DNA of 64,000 bases from Desulfopila sp. IMCC35006. Its GTDB lineage: Bacteria > Desulfobacterota > Desulfobulbia > Desulfobulbales > Desulfocapsaceae. Positions 25,759 to 35,140 of the stretch are shown piece by piece; position 1 is the first letter of the stretch, and each line of letters begins with the position of its first letter. The stretch covers positions 248,001-312,000 of the forward strand of contig NZ_SWCM01000003.1 in the NCBI RefSeq assembly GCF_005116645.1. The letters run 5' to 3'. The position numbers were made by a program, and so were the translations under genes. A model generated the notes under the pieces. The model was not told the origin of the DNA. It did no database searches and worked only from the letters and a program-made list of their open reading frames with translations.

Positions 25759-26976
25759 TTAAAACATCCCCTCGCTGATCTGTACGGTCAGATCGCCGAG
25801 CATATTGGTATAACTCCCCAGCTCGTTGTCGTACCAGCCATAGACAACGGCCTGGGTTACCGGCACGTTGAGGATAGGATCAGCACCGGCCGCCAGACTT
25901 TCCGCCTTGACCTTGGCAAGGTTGACCTGAATATTGGCGGTCCGGGTATGCGTCTCCTTCCCTTCAATCACCGCAGCTGCCGCCGGGGAACCGAGGATGT
26001 CCGACGATACGTTTTGATTTTCAGAAAAGAGCAGGTAATTGTTATGCGTTGCGTACTCTTTATATATGTTATTTATGTCATTGCGTTTTATCGGACTCTC
26101 GAGATCATCCTGCAGATTAAGCACTAAAATTATCAGTGAGCCTGAGGAAGTAGGGATACGCACCGATTCGGCCATGAATCCGATGGATGCCATTTCCGGG
26201 ATCACCAGCGAAAGCGCCTTGGCAGCACCGGTAGTGGTCAGAATAATGTTGTTCAGAATAGAGCGGTTTTTCCTTAAATCAACGGCCCCGGCTTTGGGCA
26301 GTCGATCGAGTACCTGCTGACTTCCCGTTGCGGCATGGACGGTTACCATCGAGGCACTGAGAATTTTATCCGCCCCGATTTTTTCCATGAGCGGCTTAAT
26401 CATATAGGAGAGACAGGTCGTCGTACAGGAAGCCGCAGAGATGAGAGAGTGTTTGCCGGGATTATACATTTCTTCATTAATGCCCATTATCGTGGTAATG
26501 GCATCGTTCGGCATATCCAATCCCTTGGACTTAATTTTAAAGGGAGCAGAAAGAATCACTTTCTCCGCGCCAGCCTGCATATGTCCCCGGAGGGCACCTT
26601 TTGCGGCATCGGCATCGGCAGTGGGATCGGTAAAAACACCCGTAGTATCGACTACCAGCCGGACCCCCTGGTCCTGCCAGGCAATTTCGGCCGGATTACG
26701 GGTGGCACGCAAAATAGTGACCGGAACCCCGTTGACCAGCATTGTCCCTTTTTCTTCATTTAATTCTTCGATGACCCGAGGGCATTTATGACCATGCAAA
26801 TAGCTCCCCAAGCGGCCATAGGTAGAATCTCTTTCAAGCATCGCGGCAAGATCCTCCAGCCCACATCCGACTTCCCGACCTATATTGGCGACAATTCCTG
26901 AAAAATGTTTTCGTGAAACGTGGTGCCAGATTGAAAGTTTTCCAATTCTTCCCAAGCCGTTGATGCCTAATTTCAT
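25759..26976 (-). CDS. gap: Glyceraldehyde-3-phosphate dehydrogenase, long variant
   Basis: 405 residues, against about 335 in standard type I enzymes. The Rossmann start (GINGLGRIGKL), the catalytic Cys184 in SAASCTTTCLS, the histidine in VHAATGSQQ and the C-terminal VYGWYDNELGSY are all present. Extra residues appear before ERDSTYGR, after SAPFKIKSK and near the C-terminal third. The position of the NAD-ribose Asp (VAIND in E. coli) reads VANIG here, so coenzyme preference may differ. Strong GAGGAGG ribosome site. First gene of the operon gap-rimI-pgk-tpiA-secG. Confidence 0.9.
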   Translation of the reverse strand: MKLGINGLGRIGKLSIWHHVSRKHFSGIVANIGREVGCGLEDLAAMLERDSTYGRLGSYLHGHKCPRVIEELNEEKGTMLVNGVPVTILRATRNPAEIAWQDQGVRLVVDTTGVFTDPTADADAAKGALRGHMQAGAEKVILSAPFKIKSKGLDMPNDAITTIMGINEEMYNPGKHSLISAASCTTTCLSYMIKPLMEKIGADKILSASMVTVHAATGSQQVLDRLPKAGAVDLRKNRSILNNIILTTTGAAKALSLVIPEMASIGFMAESVRIPTSSGSLIILVLNLQDDLESPIKRNDINNIYKEYATHNNYLLFSENQNVSSDILGSPAAAAVIEGKETHTRTANIQVNLAKVKAESLAAGADPILNVPVTQAVVYGWYDNELGSYTNMLGDLTVQISEGMF

Positions 26977-27109
26977 AGCTATGCCTCCTCTATCTTAGTA
27001 GATTGGAACCCCAAGTACCTTCTCTTTACAACGACGCGTTCTCTACAAATATGTAGCACTAACGCTGCTGATACGCAACCTTAACATGTTATAAACCAAG
27101 CGAATTCCC

Positions 27110-27850
27110 ATGCTATTTACTTCCCCTCTGGTGCAGGGCATCCTCATAAAAAGATATAAACGTTTCCTGGCGGATGTGCGCCTGGAGACCGGCGAAATCA
27201 TCACGGCGCATTGCCCCAATACCGGCACCATGCTCTCCTGCTCGGCCCCGGACAGTCAGGTCTGTCTTTCCCGATCGGATAATCCAAAAAGAAAATACCC
27301 ATTCACTCTGGAAATGGTTAAGGATAATTCAACATGGGTGGGCGTCAATACTGCACAGACCAATAAATTGGTGGCGGAGTCTCTGGCAAAAGGACGGATT
27401 GCCGAGTTTCAGGATATAAAAATGATCAGGACCGAAGTCAGGACCTCCGACCACACCCGGCTTGACCTGCAGGTAATGCATGGAGAGGATTCGACCTTTA
27501 TTGAGGTAAAGAACTGCTCTCTGGCGGTTGACCGATGGGCCATGTTTCCCGATGCAGTGACAGTAAGAGGAACAAAACATCTCCATGAGCTTATACGACT
27601 GTCGCAGGAGGGACGAAAAACCTGCATTTTCTTTCTTGTTCAGCGTATGGACGCGGACCGTTTCCGCCCTGCCTCACACATAGATGCGACGTATGCGAGG
27701 GCGCTGCAGCAGGCGGCGGCTGCCGGAGTCATGGTTCTTGCCTATCAGGCCGAGGTCAATCCGCAGGAGATACGAGTGGTGCGCTCACTCCCCTGCTCCC
27801 TGCTGGCCACTCCACGCACCTTCAGTGGATCAGACTGCCCAGCCGACTGA
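27110..27850 (+). CDS. sfsA: SfsA, DNA/RNA nuclease-like protein
   Basis: 246 residues. SfsA-family landmarks are PLVQGILIKRYKRFLADV at the start, HCPNTGTM, and the catalytic-like FIEVKNCSLA (a PD-(D/E)xK-type core). First named for sugar fermentation stimulation in E. coli; biochemical role unsettled, with nuclease activity suggested by fold. It is divergent from gap and overlaps the end of lepB by 29 bp, tail to tail. Confidence 0.92.
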   Translation: MLFTSPLVQGILIKRYKRFLADVRLETGEIITAHCPNTGTMLSCSAPDSQVCLSRSDNPKRKYPFTLEMVKDNSTWVGVNTAQTNKLVAESLAKGRIAEFQDIKMIRTEVRTSDHTRLDLQVMHGEDSTFIEVKNCSLAVDRWAMFPDAVTVRGTKHLHELIRLSQEGRKTCIFFLVQRMDADRFRPASHIDATYARALQQAAAAGVMVLAYQAEVNPQEIRVVRSLPCSLLATPRTFSGSDCPAD

Positions 27851-28478
27851 ACCTGATCGAGGTGAAACGATCGACAGACAGCAACGGTTTGTCAATATCC
27901 CACGACCAATACAGGATAAATGCTTTGCCAAGAACGTCCCGCTGATCAACAAAACCCCAGAACCGGCTGTCGTAGCTGTTGTCCCGGTTATCGCCCATCA
28001 CGAAGAGATGATCATCGGGAACCAGAATCGGGCCGAGATTATCTCTCGGACTGGCTTTGGCGTCAAGGACGACATTTGAGCTGAAATGGGCATGACTGTT
28101 TTCAACTGGCTTGCCGTTTATTAAAACCTTCTTGTCTTTTATCTCAACTGTATCGCCAGGTGTACCGATAACTCTTTTAATATAATCGACAGAGCGGTCC
28201 TTGGGAAAACGAAACACCACGACATCACCATACTTCGGGTGCTTAATCGGCACGAGAATCTTCCCGGTGAAGGGCATTCTGACGCCATAGATAAATTTAT
28301 TGACAAGCAGATGATCGCCGATCTGAAGGGTAGGCAACATCGATCCCGATGGTATTTTAAATGCCTGAACAACAAAAGTTCGGATAAAGAGCGCCAGGAG
28401 AATTGCGACACAGATCGCCTCAAAATATTCCCTGAAAATAGATTTATTTTTCCCTATTCTGGACAAAGTCAACCTCAT
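27822..28478 (-). CDS. lepB: Signal peptidase I
   Basis: 218 residues with one N-terminal membrane helix (about 20-38). The catalytic serine is S46 in IPSGSMLP and the general-base lysine is K101 in DYIKRV. The conserved GDNRDNSYDSRFWG box is near the C-terminus. It removes signal peptides from secreted precursors at the periplasmic face of the inner membrane. Its last 29 bases overlap the end of sfsA. Confidence 0.95.
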   Translation of the reverse strand: MRLTLSRIGKNKSIFREYFEAICVAILLALFIRTFVVQAFKIPSGSMLPTLQIGDHLLVNKFIYGVRMPFTGKILVPIKHPKYGDVVVFRFPKDRSVDYIKRVIGTPGDTVEIKDKKVLINGKPVENSHAHFSSNVVLDAKASPRDNLGPILVPDDHLFVMGDNRDNSYDSRFWGFVDQRDVLGKAFILYWSWDIDKPLLSVDRFTSIRFSRLGSLIH

Positions 28479-28846
28479 TTGGATGGTTTATGAACGTAGT
28501 GCAAATTGCTACGCAAAACTACTTGAAATACAAACAAATTACAAGCCAGTTCGTATGGGTAGAAGAACAAAAACAAGCTGCCTGAAAAGCAACTCTATGG
28601 TAACCAGTTTGACACTCACGATCTCTTGAGAGCCTGTATTGTACAACAGATACAGCCTTAATCTCAAAGACTCATTTGCTCATCCTTCAATTAGGGTTAT
28701 TTCGAAATTAACAAATGCTCTTTTACTTGACAAATTTTTTTTTCTGTGACCTAATGTCCTTATGTACACGAAAAGTATGTATTTTTAGCACAAGTTCGGC
28801 CGAATTTATTTTGCCGTTTATATCAATTTCTTCCTTTTTGTCTGCC
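28479..28846. other. Divergent spacer between lepB and pilM
   Basis: 368 bp carrying the promoters of lepB (minus) and of the pilus operon (plus). An in-frame extension of pilM upstream of 28847 is AT-rich and unlike PilM. Apart from the candidate promoter at 28727 I see no other element. Confidence 0.45.
28727..28755 (+). promoter_or_regulatory. Candidate sigma-70 promoter of the pil operon
   Basis: A perfect -35 hexamer TTGACA (28727-28732), a 17-bp spacer that is mainly T, and a -10-like CCTAAT (28750-28755; four of six to consensus). It lies about 90 bp before the pilM start. Confidence 0.45.
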
Positions 28847-29905
28847 ATGAATTTGCCGTTTCTATCTCACAATGAACTGGTCGTTGGTCTTGACATCGGA
28901 TCTCATGCCGTCAAGGTTTGTCAGCTGAAACAAACGTCAGGCGGCTATACGATTCTGACCCTCGGCAGCGCTGTTCTCCCGGAAGGCGCGGTTGAGGACG
29001 GGACTCTCAACGACCCTGAGATCGTCAGCAAAGCCATTGCCGGTCTTTTTCAAAACCTAAAGATCAAAAATAAAAAAGTTGGTTTCTCTATTTCAGGCTA
29101 TTCGGTCATTGTTAAAAAGGTTAATTTAGCTGTTATGGAAGAAGCTCAGCTGGAAGAACATATAATGGCTGAGGCTGAACAGTACATCCCATTTGATATT
29201 GAAGATGTTTATCTGGATTTTCAGGACCTTAAGACAGGCCACCAGGATACCGACAGAACGGATGTCATGCTGGTCGCTGCCAAAAAAGAGATCGTCGACG
29301 ACTATCTCGATATGCTCCACGGCCTCAATCTTAATCCGGTGATTGTCGATGTAGACGGGTTCGCGCTCGAGAACACCTATGAATACAACTATCAAAAAAC
29401 CGAGAATGTGGCCTTAGTTGATATCGGTGCCTCGAAGATGAGCATCAATATCCTTTCCCAGGGAATATCGGTAGTAGCGAGGGATATAATTGTCGGCTCC
29501 AGACAATTAACCGAACAGATCCAAAATATATTTGATATTGAATTTGAGGAAGCTGAAGCCCTTAAACTAGGTTCCATACAAAGCGAAGAAAAACGGGAGG
29601 AGATTGAAGAAATTTTTTCAACGACCTGCACTCAGTGGATTCTTGAAATTAAAAAAGCCATAGACTTATACCATGCCAATCATCCTGATCAGCCGCTTAA
29701 GAAACTGATTTTAAGCGGTGGCGGAGCAAAAGTTTCCGGTCTGATAGAATATCTTGCCCAGGAAACCGAATTAAAAGTTGAGCTTTTCAATCCGTTTTTG
29801 AAGATGACGTCGAACAGTAACAAGATTGACCCCGATTACCTCGCTAATATTGGACCGGAGATGGCTATTGCTGCCGGGATAGCCCTCAGGCCCTCTGTTA
29901 TATAA
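28847..29905 (+). CDS. pilM: Type IV pilus inner-membrane platform protein PilM
   Basis: 352 residues with the actin-like ATPase fold: VVGLDIGSHAVKVCQL (phosphate 1), LVDIGASKMSINIL (phosphate 2) and LILSGGGAKVSGL (adenosine motif). It is a cytoplasmic protein that binds the N-terminal peptide of PilN. I start at the ATG 28847 because the family N-terminus (FLSHNELVVGLDIGS) begins there; the longer in-frame start at 28715 adds 44 hydrophobic AT-rich residues. First gene of pilMNOP and two secretin-type genes. Confidence 0.93.
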   Translation: MNLPFLSHNELVVGLDIGSHAVKVCQLKQTSGGYTILTLGSAVLPEGAVEDGTLNDPEIVSKAIAGLFQNLKIKNKKVGFSISGYSVIVKKVNLAVMEEAQLEEHIMAEAEQYIPFDIEDVYLDFQDLKTGHQDTDRTDVMLVAAKKEIVDDYLDMLHGLNLNPVIVDVDGFALENTYEYNYQKTENVALVDIGASKMSINILSQGISVVARDIIVGSRQLTEQIQNIFDIEFEEAEALKLGSIQSEEKREEIEEIFSTTCTQWILEIKKAIDLYHANHPDQPLKKLILSGGGAKVSGLIEYLAQETELKVELFNPFLKMTSNSNKIDPDYLANIGPEMAIAAGIALRPSVI

Positions 29906-29930
29906 TTATTTAAATTGTCAAGGGTTCAGT

Positions 29931-30509
29931 ATGCTTAAAATCAACCTGCTGCCGGTTCGGCAACTTAAAAAAAGAGCCAAAGCAAGAAAACAGCTTTTTG
30001 GCATGTTCTTCTTGTTTCTCCTGGTTCTTGCTGTTTTAGGAATTACCGGGGCTCTGCAGGCAAACAAAATCAGTAACTATCAAGCAGACATAGCATCGCT
30101 GCAAAAGGAAAAGGACTCCTACACCCCGATTCTGCAGAAAATTGAAAAACTAAAAAAAGAGCGTGCAGAGCTGGTCAGGAGAACGGAAATAATACATAAA
30201 CTGAAAACAGACTCTTCTCTGACGGTTCGGGTTCTTGATGAAGTGGCCAATCGCGTTGATAACCAGCGAATGTGGCTTGAATCCCTCCAGCAGCAGACAT
30301 CGTCTTTACGGTTATCCGGCGTGGCACTCGACAACCAGACCATTGCCCAGTTTATGGACAACCTTAAAGAGTCTCCTTTTGTGCAGGATGTTACGCTGGC
30401 AAGTTCCTCCCTGAAGATAGTCTCAGGAAGAAACCTTAAAAGTTTTGAATTGAATTGCATTGTCGGTCAGCCGGAAAAACAGGCTCCTGCAGCTACAGAC
30501 ACGAAATAA
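29931..30509 (+). CDS. pilN: Type IV pilus alignment protein PilN
   Basis: 192 residues. The cytoplasmic N-terminus carries the PilM-binding motif INLLPVR (residues 4-10). One membrane helix (about 23-42) is followed by a coiled coil and a ferredoxin-like periplasmic domain. It bridges PilM and PilO in the inner-membrane alignment complex. It starts 25 bp after pilM. Confidence 0.92.
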   Translation: MLKINLLPVRQLKKRAKARKQLFGMFFLFLLVLAVLGITGALQANKISNYQADIASLQKEKDSYTPILQKIEKLKKERAELVRRTEIIHKLKTDSSLTVRVLDEVANRVDNQRMWLESLQQQTSSLRLSGVALDNQTIAQFMDNLKESPFVQDVTLASSSLKIVSGRNLKSFELNCIVGQPEKQAPAATDTK

Positions 30510-30539
30510 CGTTCGATAATACTTCCCCGATATGAGCGT

Positions 30540-31157
30540 ATGAAAACGAACAACGCAGCACTTGCAACTTTTATTGACGAGAAATACATACCGCTTGCAC
30601 CAAAAATAAAACTGGGCATTACGGTAGGCATAATTCTTATTCCGCTGATAATTTTCTATTTTGCATATTATCAGCAAAAAGCCGAAAAGATACAGAAGCT
30701 CAGTCAGCAGAAAACGTCGCTCACCCAGCAGGTCAGGGAAGTTAAAGCAAAAGCATCGAATCTTGCTAAATTTCAGAAAGAACTGGATGCGGCGGAGACT
30801 GAGTTTTTAACAATGTCAGTCCTGCTGCCTAAGGAGAGTGAAATCCCAAAACTTCTTAAAGATATTTCTGCATTAGGACGAAATGCCGGACTCGATTTCT
30901 TGACATTTAGGCCGCTTGCCGACATTCCTAAAGATTTTTATGCGGAAATTCCTGTGACGATCAATGTCAGAGGGCCATATCACAATATGGGCTACTTTTT
31001 TGATCAGGTCAGTAAACTTGCACGGATAGTCTCAGTCACCAATGTAAAAATGAGCTCTCCCAAAAAGGAAGCTGGAGAAATGCTGCTCAACTCGGATTGT
31101 CAACTGGTTACCTACCGTTTCACCAACGTTGAACTACCCAAACCACCCAAAAAGTGA
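30540..31157 (+). CDS. pilO: Type IV pilus alignment protein PilO
   Basis: 205 residues with a short cytoplasmic end, a membrane helix at about 23-42, a coiled coil (KIQKLSQQKTSLTQQVREV) and a periplasmic domain with PLADIPKDFYAEIPV, typical PilO text. It pairs with PilN and contacts PilP. The stop codon overlaps the possible GTG start of pilP. Confidence 0.92.
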   Translation: MKTNNAALATFIDEKYIPLAPKIKLGITVGIILIPLIIFYFAYYQQKAEKIQKLSQQKTSLTQQVREVKAKASNLAKFQKELDAAETEFLTMSVLLPKESEIPKLLKDISALGRNAGLDFLTFRPLADIPKDFYAEIPVTINVRGPYHNMGYFFDQVSKLARIVSVTNVKMSSPKKEAGEMLLNSDCQLVTYRFTNVELPKPPKK

Positions 31158-31708
31158 ACCCCATGATGTGTTTAATTGATCATCCACAATCCACCTTTTT
31201 ATTAAGCGTTTTCAGAAGAAAAGTGCTCTGTGCTCTTTTATGTTCTGGCAGCCTGGTATGCACGCTGGCTCCCGCCTTTGCAACGGAAAACGCCGCGGCG
31301 ACATCGCCTCCGGTTGTAGCGGCTGGAATTGATGCACGATTTGAATACCAATTGGAAAACAGAGCGGATCCTTTTGTTCCGTTTATTTCCGAAAAAGCCG
31401 CAACATCGTCTGTCGACATGAACGAAATTATCGAGGACAACGAACCCCTCACGGGGATGCAGCTTTTCGAACCTGGGCAGCTTACCCTGGTCGCAACACT
31501 CAGGAAAGATGCAGGCAGTGTCGCCATGGTTGAGGATTTTACCGGCAAGGGCTATGTCCTCCTTAAAGGTACGAAGATTGGCAGACGGGGTGTCGTCAAA
31601 CAAATAGACCCGAATGCTGTAATTATTGAAGAGACTGCCGTAACACGAGCAGGAAAGGAACTCATCACGAAGGTTGTGATGACACTTAAGAAAGAGGGAG
31701 AAGAATAG
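31154..31708 (+). CDS. pilP: Type IV pilus assembly protein PilP
   Basis: 184 residues from a GTG that overlaps the pilO stop; ATGs at 31163 or 31166 are equally possible. A hydrophobic export signal (about 22-44, ending APAFA) precedes the conserved YQLENRADPFVPFI and a beta-sandwich with GYVLLKGTKIGRRGVVKQI, the PilP/GspC-type domain. In the periplasm it links PilNO to the secretin. There is no clear lipobox, unlike many PilP proteins. Confidence 0.88.
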   Translation: MNPMMCLIDHPQSTFLLSVFRRKVLCALLCSGSLVCTLAPAFATENAAATSPPVVAAGIDARFEYQLENRADPFVPFISEKAATSSVDMNEIIEDNEPLTGMQLFEPGQLTLVATLRKDAGSVAMVEDFTGKGYVLLKGTKIGRRGVVKQIDPNAVIIEETAVTRAGKELITKVVMTLKKEGEE

Positions 31709-31711
31709 AAA

Positions 31712-33262
31712 ATGCTTAAATGGCTAGAAAAAATAAAACCGGCTGTTTTCATCGCATTTTGCATCTTGTTCGTATTTCAGACAGAGAGAGCACGGTCTGA
31801 AGCAGATGTTTCCTACGAAATAGCCGATATTGCAGTTTCAATGGCCGACAATACGGTCAGTTACACTATTACCGGCACATCGCCACCAGTATATAATGTA
31901 ACTGAACGATTTGCGCCATTCCGGGTTGTCGTTGATGTGGCCGGAGCGTTTTACAGCAAGACTCTCTCTGCGGAAAAAGCACAACTTCCGAAAAATAATA
32001 TTGCCACCGTCACAGTATCCGACGCTAAAGAACAGGTTCCACCGCATATGCGGTTTGAATTTACCTTGGCCGACAGCCATAATTACACGGTTGAGAAAGC
32101 AGGAAACGACCTGCTGATTAAGTTCTTCCCGGCAGCACAGACCAAAACCCCTGCGCAATCGGCAAGTACATCAACCGGGGAAGCAGCAAAGCCAATGGCT
32201 GCTGCACCTGCTGACAGTACTCTTGATAAGCTCATCGGTTCGTCGGAACAATTACTCAATCAGGTGCCAAACAAGAAAGTCACAGGAGCTGCCGCCAAAA
32301 AAATCTCAGCTCTAAAAGAAGACTTCTCTTTTTCCGGATACAAAAAACAGCGGATCAGTGTCGATTTCTATAAAATTGATATTCACAATGTCTTCCGTCT
32401 GTTCAGGCAGATAACCGACCTGAATATAATCGTCGATGAAGACGTAAAAGGGGTACTTACTCTTGCACTGACCGATGTGCCCTGGGATTTTGCGCTGGAC
32501 ATCATTCTCAACCTGATGGATCTGAAAAAAGAAGAACGTTTTAATACCATCGTCATCTACCCAAGCAAAAAAGCCTTTGTCTGGCCGACTCGTGCAGAAG
32601 ACAATCTCGCTTTCGAGGCTGACATTAAAGTCATTGAACAGGAAGCGCTGGTTATTGAAAAAACGGCCACTCAGTCAGACGAGATCATGCAGGCTAAGGA
32701 GTTTATGGCCAAAGCCCAGAATCTTGAGGCAAAAAAAGAATTTGACCAGGCAGCCGCACTCTATGGTAAAGCTTTTGAGCTCTGGCCGGATAATGCCAAG
32801 ATTACCAACCGGCTTGCGACCCTTTATCTGGTCAACCTTGGCATGAACGCCAAAGCCGTCTACTACGCCAAAGAAAGCTTAAAGCACGACCCCAAAAATA
32901 CCAATGCAGCTCTGTATGCTGCAATCGGCTCTGCCAACATGCAGAGAATTCCTGAGGCGAAAGAATACTTCACGCAAAGCATCAGCAATTCACCACCGAT
33001 GAAGGAAGCACTCCTGAGCTTTGCCGCATTCAGTGAAAATTACGGCCAAAACGAAGCGGCTCTCAAGCTGCTCGACAAATACCATTCCTATTACGGAGAG
33101 ACCCTCGATACGATGGTGTCCAAAGCCAGAGTTTTAGATAAACTGACGAGATCGAAGGATGCTACCCGGCAGTATCGGGCGATACTCGCTTCCGGTTTTC
33201 CAATGCGTTCTGATCTGAAGCAATATATTGAAGGTCGCCTGGCTGCTAAAGATCTTAATTAA
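31712..33262 (+). CDS. AMIN / secretin-N0 / TPR fusion protein (PilQ N-terminal half, no secretin pore)
   Basis: 516 residues starting 3 bp after pilP. It has a signal peptide (about 1-30) and an AMIN domain at about 33-135 (peptidoglycan binding in PilQ). A Pro/Ala-rich linker is followed by the N0/STN domain at about 206-292 (YKKQRISVDFYKIDIHNVFR ... NIIVDEDVKG ... VPWDFALDIIL), and then tetratricopeptide repeats at about 335-500. The secretin pore domain is absent; it is encoded in the next gene. The arrangement suggests that the PilQ role is split between two chains, with the TPR part possibly replacing PilF/PilW in assembling the secretin. Confidence 0.8.
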   Translation: MLKWLEKIKPAVFIAFCILFVFQTERARSEADVSYEIADIAVSMADNTVSYTITGTSPPVYNVTERFAPFRVVVDVAGAFYSKTLSAEKAQLPKNNIATVTVSDAKEQVPPHMRFEFTLADSHNYTVEKAGNDLLIKFFPAAQTKTPAQSASTSTGEAAKPMAAAPADSTLDKLIGSSEQLLNQVPNKKVTGAAAKKISALKEDFSFSGYKKQRISVDFYKIDIHNVFRLFRQITDLNIIVDEDVKGVLTLALTDVPWDFALDIILNLMDLKKEERFNTIVIYPSKKAFVWPTRAEDNLAFEADIKVIEQEALVIEKTATQSDEIMQAKEFMAKAQNLEAKKEFDQAAALYGKAFELWPDNAKITNRLATLYLVNLGMNAKAVYYAKESLKHDPKNTNAALYAAIGSANMQRIPEAKEYFTQSISNSPPMKEALLSFAAFSENYGQNEAALKLLDKYHSYYGETLDTMVSKARVLDKLTRSKDATRQYRAILASGFPMRSDLKQYIEGRLAAKDLN

Positions 33263-33314
33263 AAATACAGTGGAATCTGATTCTCTCTTAAAATTCTCAG
33301 TCCAAGAGGTTTTT

Positions 33315-35096
33315 ATGAAGTACCTAAAATATTGTTTTCTCCTCAGTAGCCTCTTGCTACTTTCATTGCTCCTCAGCTCTTGCGCCAGCGACACCCGACC
33401 ACAAGACCAGAGCACCGGCATGGCGCAGGAAACCGCGCAACAGCCCACTCAGCCCGCGAAGACCATTGCACCTGCCATGCCTGCAAGTCTGCCTGTCAGA
33501 TATCAGGCGGCATCCTATGTGGTGGACAAGGACGAAAAAGAAGACATCACAATTGCCGAAGAAAGCAAGCTGAAGGTTGGTGCCCGGATCACTTCCACCC
33601 GTGGACCACAGCCTCTTTGGGATATCATCAAACGTCTGGCGTCGCTGAAGAACATGAATGTTTCCTGGGCCAGCGATGTCGATAAAAATGTACTGGTGGA
33701 TGTCAACATCAGTGCCAATGACGATTTTTACAGCGCCCTCGACAACATGCTCAGGCAGGTTGATTATTACCACGAGATGCAGGGGTCGACCATCATTGTA
33801 AAATATAAAGAGACACGCCAATTTCATATTGCCATGCCGTTTATCAAGCAGGCATATAAAACAAATACCGGAGGCGATGTATTAGGCGGCAGCACCGGTG
33901 GTCAGGGAGGCAATACCAATGTCGCCGGCGAAATTTCATTGTCGACAGACGGCGTGGCGGTCAACCAGCACAAAGACGGCAAGCCTGGTGGCATTGAATT
34001 CAACACCTGGAATAGTATCGAAAATAATCTGAACTCCATTCTCAACATATGGTCCACAGAAGAGATAACCTCTACTTCAATTCAAGGCTCTGGTAAAGAA
34101 GAACAAAACAAGCTGACTGCTAATCCTTTAGACCCGAACAAGAGTCTTTCTAAAACTGATTCGATGACTAATGAACAGTTGGCAAGCGCAACATTTCGCC
34201 GGTCTTCGGGGGGAAATTCTTATTTTATCGACAAACCTGTCGGGTTGATCACGGTAACTGCCCCACGTCCCCTGCTTGAAAAACTTGAGGTGTATTTTAA
34301 AAGCTTAAAGAAGGAACTGTATAAGCAGATAGCGATTGAAGCAAAGATTATCGAAGTACAATTGGATGATCACTCGGCTATAGGGCTGGACTGGAACACG
34401 GTTCTCGAAAACCTTTCCGTGAGCAGTGCCCAATTTTCAGGTGGCAAATCGTATTCCAAGGTTACTACTGACGATCTGACTACAGCCGCAACCATCATTA
34501 CCGATGGCCTTGACCGGGATTTCAGCGGGGCAATTTCACTGGCCTCATTCACTTTCGATTCATTTCTTCACGCCGTCAACCAACAAGGCCAGACAAACAT
34601 TCTGTCTAACCCGAAAATAAGTGTACTCAACGGACAGCCGGCCCTCATGACAGTTGGCCGTAATGTTACTTATATTGATAAAATCACGTCAGATACGGAC
34701 GGTACTACTGGAACAGTAACGTATACAGCGGATACCGCCCGGGCGCTCTCTGGAGTAGGCCTGGCCTTAACTGCAAACATTCTTGACGATAATGAAATCA
34801 TCCTCAATCTCGTTCCGGTTACATCGGAATTAGAGGAACCTATAGAATACAGAACAATAGGCCTGGGCGAAGTTGGGCTCCCAATCATCAATGTTCGGGA
34901 AATGAGTACCACTGTCAAAGTCAAAAATGGCGATATGCTGGTAATTGGCGGACTCATTTCCAATTCAGCAGACAGCAGCGATTCCTTTATACCGGGAACC
35001 AGGAAAATACCCTTTTTCAAATACCTCTTCGGCTATGAAGAAAAAACGAGCACAAAACGTGAATTGATAATTCTGTTAAAGCCACGAATCATCTAA
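33315..35096 (+). CDS. MshL-like pilus secretin lipoprotein
   Basis: 593 residues. A lipoprotein signal with lipobox LSSC (C at about 23) comes first. N0/N1-type domains at about 100-185 contain LWDIIKRLASLKNMNVSW, and a Gly/Ser/Thr-rich middle follows. The secretin pore runs from about 325 to the end, with LSNPKISVLNGQPA and VKVKNGDMLVIGGLI. It forms the outer-membrane ring through which the pilus exits. The layout is MSHA-type (MshL), although pilMNOP upstream is type IVa-like. The ATG at 33315 follows AAGAGG; a longer frame from 33228 overlaps the previous gene. Confidence 0.88.
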   Translation: MKYLKYCFLLSSLLLLSLLLSSCASDTRPQDQSTGMAQETAQQPTQPAKTIAPAMPASLPVRYQAASYVVDKDEKEDITIAEESKLKVGARITSTRGPQPLWDIIKRLASLKNMNVSWASDVDKNVLVDVNISANDDFYSALDNMLRQVDYYHEMQGSTIIVKYKETRQFHIAMPFIKQAYKTNTGGDVLGGSTGGQGGNTNVAGEISLSTDGVAVNQHKDGKPGGIEFNTWNSIENNLNSILNIWSTEEITSTSIQGSGKEEQNKLTANPLDPNKSLSKTDSMTNEQLASATFRRSSGGNSYFIDKPVGLITVTAPRPLLEKLEVYFKSLKKELYKQIAIEAKIIEVQLDDHSAIGLDWNTVLENLSVSSAQFSGGKSYSKVTTDDLTTAATIITDGLDRDFSGAISLASFTFDSFLHAVNQQGQTNILSNPKISVLNGQPALMTVGRNVTYIDKITSDTDGTTGTVTYTADTARALSGVGLALTANILDDNEIILNLVPVTSELEEPIEYRTIGLGEVGLPIINVREMSTTVKVKNGDMLVIGGLISNSADSSDSFIPGTRKIPFFKYLFGYEEKTSTKRELIILLKPRII

Positions 35097-35140
35097 TTTT
35101 TTTCAAATATGAATCTATTTTTTCAGTAGGGAGAACAAAT

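Noticed and set aside
28715-28846. 44-residue N-terminal extension of PilM
   Set aside because: Hydrophobic AT-rich sequence unlike PilM, and it would overlap the candidate promoter.
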